From NCBI GenBank assembly GCA_934502905.1, contig CAKSVK010000010.1, positions 1 through 39,598 of the forward strand: 39,598 nt of DNA, read 5' to 3'. Under the pieces are notes generated by a model. It did no database searches. It worked only from the letters and a program-made list of their open reading frames with translations, and had not been told where the DNA came from. Position numbers and translations under genes: made by a program. The DNA is from an uncultured Chitinophagaceae bacterium (GTDB lineage: Bacteria > Bacteroidota > Bacteroidia > Chitinophagales > Chitinophagaceae). Positions 7,927 to 15,638 of the stretch are shown in pieces; positions within the stretch are counted from its first letter, which is position 1, and each line of letters begins with the position of its first letter.

Positions 7927-9100
7927 CCGTCACCGGTTCTTTTTCACTTTTTGATATCACCAGTGTGGCAACGCCGTTTCCGATGATGTTGGTGATGGCC
8001 CTTGCCTCGCTCATGAATTTATCTATCGCAAGCAAAAAGGCCAGCCCTTCCAGGGGAATCTTATGCAGGGCGGTAAGCGTAGATGCCAGGATAATAAAAC
8101 CACTGCCCGTGACACCCGCCGCACCTTTGGAGGTCACCATCAGGATCAAAACAACGGAGCCCATTTCATATAACGAGAGATGAACATTATATAACTGCGC
8201 CAGGAAAATAATAGCCATGGAAAGATAAATGGACGTACCATCCAGGTTGAAAGAATAACCTGTTGGCACCACCAGTCCAACAACAGATTTGCTGCACCCC
8301 ATCCCTTCCAGCTTTTTCATCAGCGACGGCAGGGCAGATTCGGAGGAAGATGTGCCAAGTACAATGAGCAGCTCTTCTTTGATAGCCGACAGGAACTTAA
8401 AAATGCTGAGCTTATAATATCTCATCACTGTACCTAATATTAAAAAAATAAAAGCAGCCATGGTGCCATACATGGTAAGCATCAGCTTTCCCAATGGCAG
8501 CAACGTTGCAATACCAAATTTTCCGATGGAGTAAGCCATACCGCCGAACGCTCCGAACGGCGCCAGGTACATTACATATTTTAATGCAATAAAAACATAA
8601 TGCGCCAGCCAGGAGAGCTTACCTGTTACCTTTTCACGATAACGACTTCTCATTAATATGATCCCTGTTACAATAGCGGCTATCAGCACCTGCAGGGTAA
8701 AATTTTCTTTCAGGAAATTCAGCCAGCTGAAATCTGCAGCTTCCTGGGGATTGTACTGCTGGGAAATAGGCAGCCCCTTTCTGTCAATCTTTCCCGGCTG
8801 AAAGATATTGGCAAACCAGATGCCCAGCACCAATGCAAAAGTGGTCACTACTTCAAAATATACCACCGCTTTAAAGCCTATCCGTCCGGCTTTTTTCAGG
8901 CTTCCCATACCGGTTATGCCCAACACAATAGTAAGGAAAATGATGGGACCGATGAATAACTTGATAAGGTTGACGAAACCTGTTCCCATCCATCCCGTTT
9001 TTACTGCAGCTTCAGGAAAAAAGTGCCCCAACAATATGGCCAGGATAATAGATAATAAAACCCAGAAGGTAAGATTGGTAACAATGCGGGAAAATTTCAT
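7919..9100 (-). CDS. Dicarboxylate/amino acid:cation symporter (DAACS family)
   Basis: A 393-aa inner-membrane secondary transporter of the glutamate/C4-dicarboxylate family. It shows the family hallmarks in order: an N-terminal helix with 'FINLIKLFIGPIIFLTIVLGITG', the re-entrant hairpin serine-rich motif 'GTSSSESALPSLMKKL', the TM7 motif in 'PTGYSFNLDGTSIYLSMAIIFLAQ', the second hairpin 'TSKGAAGVTGSGFIILASTL' and the TM8 substrate/cation region 'DKFMSEARAITNIIGNGVATLVI'. The arginine in 'SEARAITN' resembles the glutamate/aspartate or C4-dicarboxylate carriers (GltP/DctA), but the substrate cannot be fixed by eye. Slightly short for the family (usually 400-430 aa), with no sign of truncation. 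Confidence 0.93.
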   Translation of the reverse strand: MKFSRIVTNLTFWVLLSIILAILLGHFFPEAAVKTGWMGTGFVNLIKLFIGPIIFLTIVLGITGMGSLKKAGRIGFKAVVYFEVVTTFALVLGIWFANIFQPGKIDRKGLPISQQYNPQEAADFSWLNFLKENFTLQVLIAAIVTGIILMRSRYREKVTGKLSWLAHYVFIALKYVMYLAPFGAFGGMAYSIGKFGIATLLPLGKLMLTMYGTMAAFIFLILGTVMRYYKLSIFKFLSAIKEELLIVLGTSSSESALPSLMKKLEGMGCSKSVVGLVVPTGYSFNLDGTSIYLSMAIIFLAQLYNVHLSLYEMGSVVLILMVTSKGAAGVTGSGFIILASTLTALHKIPLEGLAFLLAIDKFMSEARAITNIIGNGVATLVISKSEKEPVTVT

Positions 9101-9337
9101 GCAAACACTATCGGATGAATAAAGGATTAAATGTAAGCATATTCACAAACAAATCCTGCACGACGGATAAGAGCGTATTTACCTTCGGTAAAAAAGTTCA
9201 GGTCTTCGCCTTGCGCAAGCCTCCGGTTGGTGTCTTCATCATAGCCATCAACGTAGTAAACATAAGCAATAAAATACCGGAACCTGGCACAATGTGTTCT
9301 GCCTGCAGTATCGGACCCAGCGACCTGCACCAGGGTT

Positions 9338-9457
9338 GTCCCGCAGATCTACGGGGATTATTTTCGCTGATGACGCAGATTTTGCAGGTAATAATGGAAA
9401 GGGCAACGATCCTCTCTGCGGAATCTGCGTATAGGATCTGCGCTCATCTGCGGGAAA
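9338..9457. repeat. Long imperfect inverted repeat built from CGCAGAT units
   Basis: The left arm (about 9338-9387) contains TCCCGCAGAT and GACGCAGATT; the right arm (about 9416-9457) contains their complements AATCTGCG and ATCTGCGGGA. The arms, roughly 45 nt each, are separated by about 30 nt. It resembles repeated extragenic palindromes common in this phylum; genome copy number cannot be checked here. Confidence 0.6.
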
Positions 9458-9627
9458 GCTTCCCGGCTGCCTGCAGCGTCAGCCGGCCTGGTGTTTCAGA
9501 GAAAATCTCCGTGATGGATGTAGCATACTCTTCAAAATTCCGCGAGGGAAGTTGGCGCTGCTCAAATTCAGATCTTACGGGCTTACATTGACGGATATGG
9601 TGTCCCTGCTGGCCGGTAGTGCGCTCT

Positions 9628-9647
9628 GCAGGCGGGTGCCCGCCTGC
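9628..9647. repeat. Perfect GC-rich hairpin
   Basis: GCAGGCGGG and CCCGCCTGC form a perfect 9-bp stem around a 2-nt loop, followed by six As after one G. Read on the minus strand the A-run becomes a preceding T-run, so it is not an ordinary terminator in that direction. A related GC-rich motif (CCTGCC...GGCAGGCGGG) recurs at 36764-36784. Confidence 0.5.
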
Positions 9648-9690
9648 GAAAAAATCCTGCGCAACGGTTAGCTCGAAAAATAAAAAGCCA

Positions 9691-9698
9691 TACCTTTG
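9691..9698 (+). promoter_or_regulatory. -7 element of the MATE gene promoter
   Basis: TACCTTTG is a full match to TAnnTTTG. The -33 side has only TTAG at 9668-9671 with a 19-bp spacer. The predicted transcript starts near 9704 and carries a 5' leader of about 120 nt. Confidence 0.45.
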
Positions 9699-9720
9699 CA
9701 GCTCTTCAATTTACCGCATC

Positions 9721-9799
9721 ATGAAATTCTGAAAAGGGCAATTACTACAACTACTTTTTAAGCTCATGCCTTTTGCCCGGAAGATCACCTGAGTTTTTT
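9721..9799 (+). promoter_or_regulatory. Possible attenuator/leader upstream of the MATE gene
   Basis: A three-codon ORF (ATG AAA TTC TGA) starts at 9721. In the overlapping frame from CTG at 9729 to TAA at 9759 the codons read L K R A I T T T T F, with four consecutive Thr codons just before the stop. Two competing pairings follow: GGGCAA (9736-9741) with TTGCCC (9773-9778), and AGCTCA (9761-9766) with TGAGTT (9790-9795), the latter running into TTTTTT (9794-9799). The terminator-like stem is weak, and the Thr frame lacks ATG. Treated as a candidate only. Confidence 0.25.
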
Positions 9800-9825
9800 A
9801 GCCTGATTTTTTATGTATTATTACT

Positions 9826-11238
9826 ATGTCTGATTTTAACAAGAAGAGAGCCGGCTCTTTCTGGACCATCCTGAAACAAGCGATACAAAGCGAGGAACAG
9901 GATTACACGTCGGGCAGCATACGCCGCGCCGTGATACTGCTGGCTATTCCCATGATGCTGGAAATGGCGATGGAAAGCGTGTTTGCAGTGGTAGACATCT
10001 TTTTTGTAAGTCACCTGGGTAAACATGCTACTTCCATAGTAGGGCTCACAGAATCTGTTATTACAGTTGTATATGGTGTAGCTATGGGCATCAGCATGGC
10101 GGCCAGTGCCATGGTGGCGCGTCGCGTGGGTGAGAAGGATAAGAAGGGTGCATCACTGGCGGCGGTGCAGTCTATTATTCTCGCGCTGGGAGTTACTGTA
10201 TTGCTCAGTATTACCGGGGTGGCATTTGCACCCGATATACTCCGGATGATGGGCGCTGAAGAAGAAGCAGTACAGACAGGGACCCATTATACCCGGATCA
10301 TTATGGCAAGCAGTATGATCATCATGCTGCTGTTTCTCATCAACGGCATTTTCCGTGGTGCAGGTAACCCGATGATCGCCATGAAAAGCTTGTGGCTGGC
10401 CAACATATGCAATATCATCCTGTGTCCCCTGCTGATACACGGCTGGGGACCCGTTCCGGCATTAGGACTTACCGGGGCTGCCCTGGCTACCACTATCGGT
10501 CGTGGCATCGGGGTGGTATACCAGCTGTGGCACCTGCTCCGTGGAAAAAGCATTATCAGGATAAGCGCAGCATATATAAAGCCTGTGGGTAGGATATTAA
10601 AATCGCTGGCGGCGGTTGCCTGGCCGGGTTCTCTGCAGTTCCTGATCGGCTCCGGTAGCTGGATCGTTCTGGCCGCTATCGTAGCGCATACCGGTCATAG
10701 CGAGGCATCAGCGGGTTACCAGATCGCCCTGCGCATCGTTATGTTCTTCATCCTGCCTGCCTGGGGTATGAGCAACGCCGCCGCCACACTGGTAGGGCAA
10801 AACCTGGGGGCAAACAAGCCCGACAGGGCACAGGAGTCTGTAATGAAAACAGCCAAATACAACGCCATCTTTATGGCCATTGTATCGTTGGTGTTCATCG
10901 TATATGCTGATACGGTCATAGGATACTTTACAAGCGAGGCCGACGTTAAAAGATATGCAGTACTGGCCATGCAGATCATAAGCGGCGGTTATGTCTTTTA
11001 CGGGATCGGGATGGTGATCTCCAATGCCTTCAACGGTGCGGGGGATACCAGGACACCTACCTGGATCAATTTCTTCGGCTTCTGGTTTTTTCAGATACCC
11101 CTTGCCTGGATACTGGCCAACACACTGAACTGGGGGCCCACCGGTGTGTTCATTGCCGTACCTGTTGCAGAAACCGCCATCACCATTGCGGCATTCATTG
11201 TTTTCCGGAAAGGCAAATGGAAGCTGGTGAAAATATAG
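9826..11238 (+). CDS. MATE family efflux transporter
   Basis: A 470-aa inner-membrane protein with about 12 predicted TM helices, of the MATE (NorM/DinF) family that exports drugs or metabolites in exchange for Na+ or H+. Two homologous halves are visible: 'LAIPMMLEMAMESVFAVVDIFFVSHLGKHATSIVGL' in the first and 'AAVAWPGSLQFLIGSGSWIVLAAIVAHTGHSEASAGY' in the second. Also present are 'NGIFRGAGNPMIAM' and 'NAFNGAGDTRTPTWINFFGFWFFQIPLAW', the characteristic MATE motifs. About 35 polar residues precede the first helix. The substrate is unknown. It has its own promoter element and an unusual leader. The next gene is 200 bp downstream and probably separate. Confidence 0.94.
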   Translation: MSDFNKKRAGSFWTILKQAIQSEEQDYTSGSIRRAVILLAIPMMLEMAMESVFAVVDIFFVSHLGKHATSIVGLTESVITVVYGVAMGISMAASAMVARRVGEKDKKGASLAAVQSIILALGVTVLLSITGVAFAPDILRMMGAEEEAVQTGTHYTRIIMASSMIIMLLFLINGIFRGAGNPMIAMKSLWLANICNIILCPLLIHGWGPVPALGLTGAALATTIGRGIGVVYQLWHLLRGKSIIRISAAYIKPVGRILKSLAAVAWPGSLQFLIGSGSWIVLAAIVAHTGHSEASAGYQIALRIVMFFILPAWGMSNAAATLVGQNLGANKPDRAQESVMKTAKYNAIFMAIVSLVFIVYADTVIGYFTSEADVKRYAVLAMQIISGGYVFYGIGMVISNAFNGAGDTRTPTWINFFGFWFFQIPLAWILANTLNWGPTGVFIAVPVAETAITIAAFIVFRKGKWKLVKI

Positions 11239-11438
11239 AAGCCACAGGCATTTTGAGGAATTTTCCCGCAGAAACCTGCAGTCTTCGTACACAGGTTCCG
11301 CAGCGGTTGGTTCCCGGAAGCCTGACCTGTATATTATAGGCAGTAAAAACGGCTGCCACCCCGGATAGTAAACCGGCGATCTCAAACGTTATCATTTCAG
11401 TTCGTAAAATTGCAGTAGATAAGATATAAATTATACCA

Positions 11439-12953
11439 ATGCAGATATCCTGTATGCAAAAGCTGAAGTACATATCCTGGCTTGTAGTGGTTTTGCTGGC
11501 CTGTAACAAAAAGACGGGAACATGGACCGTAGACAATATACCCGACCCCAAATCGGTACCGGGATGGAACTATGTGAGCAACCCTGATCATATACTCACG
11601 GAAGCTACTGTAGATAACATCAACGATTACCTGAAGATACTCGAAACCACCACAACAGACCAGGGTGCTGTAGTGGTGGTCAATTCCATCGGGAACCAGG
11701 TACCGAAAACATTTGCCACCTCATTGTTGAGGAAATGGGGGGTAGGGCAAAAAGAAAAGAACAATGGCTTCCTGATGCTTCTTGTTATTGATCAGCGAAG
11801 GGTGGAATTTGAAGTTGGATACGGCCTGGAAGGCACACTTACAGATGTTTTCAGCAAACGTATCCAGGAGCAATACATGTTTCCCTATGCAAAAGAGGGC
11901 GACTATAACACGGCGGTTCTGCATGGTGTCCTGCAGATCTGCCAACTGCTGCAGGGCGGCGCAGCACCCGGATCAGCAGAGGAAAACACGTTAGAAACAA
12001 ACCCCGGGCAAGACATCGTCCCGCCGGTACCTTATGCCCAACCACAACAGGCAGAACAGGACAAACAGCCTTTTTTCAAATTTGAGAATATCTTTCCTTA
12101 TCTCATCCTTTCTTTCTTTTTTGTAATATTCTTTATCATAACCTATTTCTTTACCAGGAAAAGCAGGAAAAAAGATTTTACAAAAAAGTACAGGACTCGC
12201 TCCTTCAATCTTAAGAGATTCCTGCTGATTGATATGCCATACATGGCCTTATTCCTGGTACTCTCCGGTAAGTTCAGTTTTTTGAAGCTGATCATCGGCT
12301 TTTACGGATACCTGGTATTGAGGGCAACCATTTCCGTGTTGTTTACCAAACACTGGTTAAAGCTGGAAGTAGCCGGTAAAGAGCGAGAAGAGGTTTACCA
12401 CCTTAGCCGGGAAGCATTGTTAAGATGGCCGTTGGCATTGCGTTATATATTGCCCATACCTTACACCTTCTATTTCAAGTCGCTGAAAGCTGCTATGCGC
12501 CGGTTACGCAACGAGCCGGTACTTTCCGGCGATGGTAATGAAATGACGAAGCTGGGCGAGAAGGAAGACGATCAACATCTCGAAAAGTACCAGGTGACCG
12601 AAGAAGAATTACATTCGGTGGACTATGATGTATGGTACAAAGCGGAAACTGGAGAACGGAAAATTTTCCGTTATGAATTGTTCAGCAAGTTCACTGCCTG
12701 TCCTGAATGCAAAGCGGTTACCTATCGCCTGAGCGCTGACAATGTCATTTATAAGGCAACTTATGAAAGCAGTGGCAAGGGAATAAGAACCTATACCTGC
12801 AGGTATTGTAAGTACGAAAAAAAGGAAAGTTATACCATTCCCCGGCTTGAAAAAAGCTCCGGCAGTTCGGGATCCGGCAGCTCGGGTTCTTCAGGAGGAA
12901 GCAGTTGGGGAGGTGGCAGCTCCGGCGGTGGTGGTGCAGGCAGCAGCTGGTAA
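11439..12953 (+). CDS. TPM-domain lipoprotein with zinc-ribbon-like module and Ser/Gly tail
   Basis: A 504-aa protein. The N-terminus is a lipoprotein signal peptide ending 'VVVLLAC'. The TPM_phosphatase (YgcG-like) domain spans about residues 40-175: 'NPDHILTEATVDNINDYLKILETTTTDQGAVVVVNSIG...FATSLLRKWGVGQKEKNNGFLMLLVIDQRRVEFEVGYGLEG'. One TM helix follows at about residues 215-240, then a basic cytoplasmic-looking segment, more hydrophobic stretches near 265-305, a Cys4 zinc-ribbon pattern (CPEC at about 426, CRYC at about 457) and a tail of about 33 Ser/Gly residues ending in Trp. A start at the ATG at 11454 (499 aa) is equally good. The acidophilic Ser/Gly tail is common in this family. 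Proposed roles include membrane protein repair; the function here is not established. Confidence 0.85.
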   Translation: MQISCMQKLKYISWLVVVLLACNKKTGTWTVDNIPDPKSVPGWNYVSNPDHILTEATVDNINDYLKILETTTTDQGAVVVVNSIGNQVPKTFATSLLRKWGVGQKEKNNGFLMLLVIDQRRVEFEVGYGLEGTLTDVFSKRIQEQYMFPYAKEGDYNTAVLHGVLQICQLLQGGAAPGSAEENTLETNPGQDIVPPVPYAQPQQAEQDKQPFFKFENIFPYLILSFFFVIFFIITYFFTRKSRKKDFTKKYRTRSFNLKRFLLIDMPYMALFLVLSGKFSFLKLIIGFYGYLVLRATISVLFTKHWLKLEVAGKEREEVYHLSREALLRWPLALRYILPIPYTFYFKSLKAAMRRLRNEPVLSGDGNEMTKLGEKEDDQHLEKYQVTEEELHSVDYDVWYKAETGERKIFRYELFSKFTACPECKAVTYRLSADNVIYKATYESSGKGIRTYTCRYCKYEKKESYTIPRLEKSSGSSGSGSSGSSGGSSWGGGSSGGGGAGSSW

Positions 12954-12982
12954 CCGAACAGCAACCATCAGCCGGTTGTACC

Positions 12983-14488
12983 CTATTTCCTCAGCCCCAG
13001 TCTTTTGAGCGCCGTATTCCATACCGGCTCAATATCCGGGGATAACCGGAAGAAAACGGTCAGTCCTCCAAATAATACCAGGTAAACAATGCTTCTCAGG
13101 AAAAGCCCTGCATATCCATGCATATTCCGGAACAAATAATAACATACCACAAAACATAAAACTGCTGTGAGAATGGCATAGATGCTTGATATGGAAAAAG
13201 GCTGTAACCTGAATTTCCTCCACAGAAAGGTAATGCGTATGGCATTGTATATGCCAAAAGAGATAAGGTTGGCGATGGGAGGTCCCATAATATCATACTT
13301 TTTTGCCAGGAAATATGTGAGCGGCAACATTATCACCAATAAAATAACACCACTTGTCAGCTCAAAACGCCAATGAGTAGACGTACCAATAACCTGCGCA
13401 CTTACACCGCAACCCAACTCTACAATACGGGTTAGCCCGAGAAAAACAAAAGCGGAGAACCCCGACAGAAAAATTTCTTTTAGCCCAAACGTAATAACAG
13501 CTTCCCTGTAATTCAGCACGATCAGAAAAAATATACACAGAGAGAATAATAACATATTGATAGAAGAACGCTTATAGATCCGCCGGATCTTCTCCAAATT
13601 CTTTTCCCGCCACGCTCTTGAAAGATGAGAAACAGAAGAAGCTATCACAGCCCGCTGGGGAACCTGGATAACGCTCGTGAGAAATTGGGCAAGCGTAAAC
13701 ACACCTGTTTTTTCTATCCCTCCCGGCAGCACAGAAGCAATAACGAGCGTATCAAATACAGTGGACGTTACAAAGACAACCTGGCTGCCATATACAAAAA
13801 GACACAGGGAGAGAATCTTTTTAAAGTACCGGCGGGTGACCTTGCTGATCTTTAAGGTAAGCGGTAACCTGCCTGTGCCATACAGATAAGCAAAGAGGAT
13901 AATGGCTACGATCAGGTAAGTGAGGCCATATAACTTAATGAATAAGCCAAAATCTGATATTACCCCCCAGATAAATAAAGCAATGAGTACGGTTACAACA
14001 AATCGCCAGACAATCTCTTTCAAAAAGCTGGTCAAAATGGGTTTATGGATGCTCCATCCCCAGGATTCAAGAATGGTGAACATGGTCAGTCCAAATCCCA
14101 ACGGAAAAACCCAGAAATAATATTTTACAAAATCCGGGGCGTTTTCACTGTATTTGCGGGTCACAAGGTCTTTAAATATCCAGCCCGCCGCCATGATCAC
14201 CAGGAACCCTGCTATTCCCACAACTAGGGCGATAGCAGGCATATCGTTTTGTTTCCCCGGAAGATTATGCTCGTAATAAGGATGAAATTTAAAAATATAG
14301 GTGGGCATAGCCAATGATGCATATGCCTGGATAGATATGGCAACACTTACAAAAAGGGTTGTCAGCCCATATTCGCTTTCAGTGAAATATCCTTCTTTGG
14401 TAAAAAAATAGATATTCAACGCGCCTAATGCAAACCCCAGGTAAATAACAACAGAAGAAACAATACTTTGCCTGCGGATGCTGCTCAT
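12983..14488 (-). CDS. Polysaccharide flippase-like membrane protein (Wzx/MOP superfamily)
   Basis: A 501-aa protein with about 12-14 predicted TM helices and the general plan of oligosaccharide-lipid flippases (polysaccharide biosynthesis protein family). The N-terminus 'MSSIRRQSIVSSVVIYLGFALGALNIYFFTKEGYFTESEYGLTTLFVSVAISIQAYASLAMPTYIFKF' carries the typical MOP first helices with the (F/Y)LG..LG..(N/I) turn. Later motifs are 'TSVIQVPQRAVIASSVSHLSRAWREKNLEKIRRIYKRSSINMLLF', matching the central region of Wzx proteins. No glycosyltransferases or polymerase are nearby, so it may act alone on an O-antigen, capsule or lipid-linked substrate encoded elsewhere. It shares orientation with the SDR gene upstream (127-bp gap). 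Confidence 0.88.
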   Translation of the reverse strand: MSSIRRQSIVSSVVIYLGFALGALNIYFFTKEGYFTESEYGLTTLFVSVAISIQAYASLAMPTYIFKFHPYYEHNLPGKQNDMPAIALVVGIAGFLVIMAAGWIFKDLVTRKYSENAPDFVKYYFWVFPLGFGLTMFTILESWGWSIHKPILTSFLKEIVWRFVVTVLIALFIWGVISDFGLFIKLYGLTYLIVAIILFAYLYGTGRLPLTLKISKVTRRYFKKILSLCLFVYGSQVVFVTSTVFDTLVIASVLPGGIEKTGVFTLAQFLTSVIQVPQRAVIASSVSHLSRAWREKNLEKIRRIYKRSSINMLLFSLCIFFLIVLNYREAVITFGLKEIFLSGFSAFVFLGLTRIVELGCGVSAQVIGTSTHWRFELTSGVILLVIMLPLTYFLAKKYDIMGPPIANLISFGIYNAIRITFLWRKFRLQPFSISSIYAILTAVLCFVVCYYLFRNMHGYAGLFLRSIVYLVLFGGLTVFFRLSPDIEPVWNTALKRLGLRK

Positions 14489-14615
14489 ACGGTAAAGATA
14501 GCGCTGTATTTTAATAAAGAAAGTTCCATGATGCCTGGCAAGCCGTTGCTTTTACAGGTACATGTCCATTGTGTTCCAGGTTCCGGGTAAAAAAGACTGC
14601 TGTAAAAATTATCCA

Positions 14616-15305
14616 TCAGCCTTCCCCGTAAATTTTATATACCGGCTCCCGTAAAGCGTTGCTCCTGTCGCTGCAAATATATTCCAGCAGATCTGCAATT
14701 GCCTCTGGCTTTACCCATTTGCTGAAATCTGCGTCTGGCATAGCCTGCCGGTTGGGCAATGTATCGATGGTACCGGGCACCACTACAGATGCGGTTACAT
14801 TTTTCCCGGTCGCTGCCGCATTAAGTGTTTCTGCATAGTGAAACAATAATGACTTGGACAACCCGTATGCAACGGCTCCCTTAGCCTGCCGTCCATCCAA
14901 TCCTGCCTTAGCCCCGATAAACACCATCCTGCCGTAATCATACTGCAGCATATGCCGGAAGAATAAGCCGGAGATATGGAAAGCCGTCTCAAAATTTTTG
15001 GCAAACATCTCCGCTATGTTAACATCGGTTGTGTGCGCTATATCTCCCATTTCAAATCCACCGGCCAGGAACAGCGCTCCCTCAATAGAGCCGTACAGGT
15101 GGATCGCCTTTTCAGCAAAAGCATCTACCTGCTCTTTTTTCAACAGGTCTACCTGGTGCAATTCGAAATATTTATTGCCGCTGGCAAAGCCCAGGTTGCT
15201 GCCGGACCGGGCTACCGCTATTACCCTGTATCCGCTGTCCAGAAATTTTTTCACCGTCACAGCGCCGAGGTTCCCGTTGGCGCCTGTAATTAATACCTGC
15301 TTCAT
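14616..15305 (-). CDS. Short-chain dehydrogenase/reductase
   Basis: A 229-aa NAD(P)-dependent oxidoreductase of the SDR superfamily. The frame stays open to 15428, but the ATG at 15305 is chosen because it starts MKQVLITGANGNLG, the usual Rossmann beginning, and because upstream codons run through the AT-rich repeats. The TGxxGxxG cofactor motif is at residues 7-14, the active-site YxxxK motif is 'AYGLSKS', and a serine equivalent precedes it in the 'VFIGAKAGLDG' strand (Ser replaced by Ala/Gly, so the catalytic serine is not evident). The lack of a clear Ser suggests an atypical or non-classical SDR. The substrate is unknown. The promoter region lies inside the AT-rich repeat tract. Confidence 0.88.
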   Translation of the reverse strand: MKQVLITGANGNLGAVTVKKFLDSGYRVIAVARSGSNLGFASGNKYFELHQVDLLKKEQVDAFAEKAIHLYGSIEGALFLAGGFEMGDIAHTTDVNIAEMFAKNFETAFHISGLFFRHMLQYDYGRMVFIGAKAGLDGRQAKGAVAYGLSKSLLFHYAETLNAAATGKNVTASVVVPGTIDTLPNRQAMPDADFSKWVKPEAIADLLEYICSDRSNALREPVYKIYGEG

Positions 15306-15638
15306 ATGATATTGTTTAAAACCGCACTGAAAATACAAAATCCTATATGGAAATTGCTGATTTAAGATTTGCTGATATAACAGAAATCCACAAATCAAAA
15401 ATCTCAAATCAGAAATCCCATCACACATCAGAAATCAAAAATCACATATTGGTAATTGCTGATTTATGATATACGATTACTGATATGGCAGGAATACACA
15501 AATCAAAAATCATACATCAGAAATCCTATATTGGAAATCGCTGATCGCTGATTTTGGATTGGTGATATAACGAAAACACGCAAATCTAATATCGTACATC
15601 AGAAATCAAAAATCACATAGCCAAAATGTTCCCTGCTC
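15306..15638. other. Gene-free region between the SDR gene and sprA
   Basis: 333 bp dominated by the AT-rich repeat units at 15341-15620. No open frame of note in any frame; no clear terminator for sprA was found. The promoter of the SDR gene must lie in or next to the repeats; no consensus was seen. Confidence 0.6.
15341..15620. repeat. Three imperfect AT-rich repeat units with internal dyads
   Basis: Three related units start near 15345, 15446 and 15527, spaced about 100 and 82 bp. Each has the order: (A)TATnGG(A/T)AAT(T/C)GCTGAT, a GATATnnC block, CACAAATC(A)AAAATC, then CATCAGAAATC. The GATTT and AAATC words within one unit are inverse complements, so each unit can fold on itself. The tract separates the sprA stop from the SDR start. 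Confidence 0.7.

Larger units (their letters stand above)
9101..9825. other. Gene-free region with inverted repeats and a regulatory leader
   Basis: 725 bp without a convincing gene. It holds a long imperfect palindrome (9338-9457), a perfect GC-rich hairpin (9628-9647), a -7 promoter element (9691-9698) and a leader of about 120 nt before the MATE gene. A 158-codon frame at 9115-9591 passes through the palindrome and has no family resemblance, so it was not called. Confidence 0.6.

Noticed and set aside
9115..9591. 158-codon plus-strand ORF between the symporter and MATE genes.
   Set aside because: It passes through a palindromic repeat, has no family resemblance and looks like random translation of intergenic DNA.
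15341..15620. Repeat tract considered as a CRISPR array.
   Set aside because: Units are 80-100 bp, unequal, imperfect and lack short identical repeats alternating with unique spacers; no cas gene is nearby.
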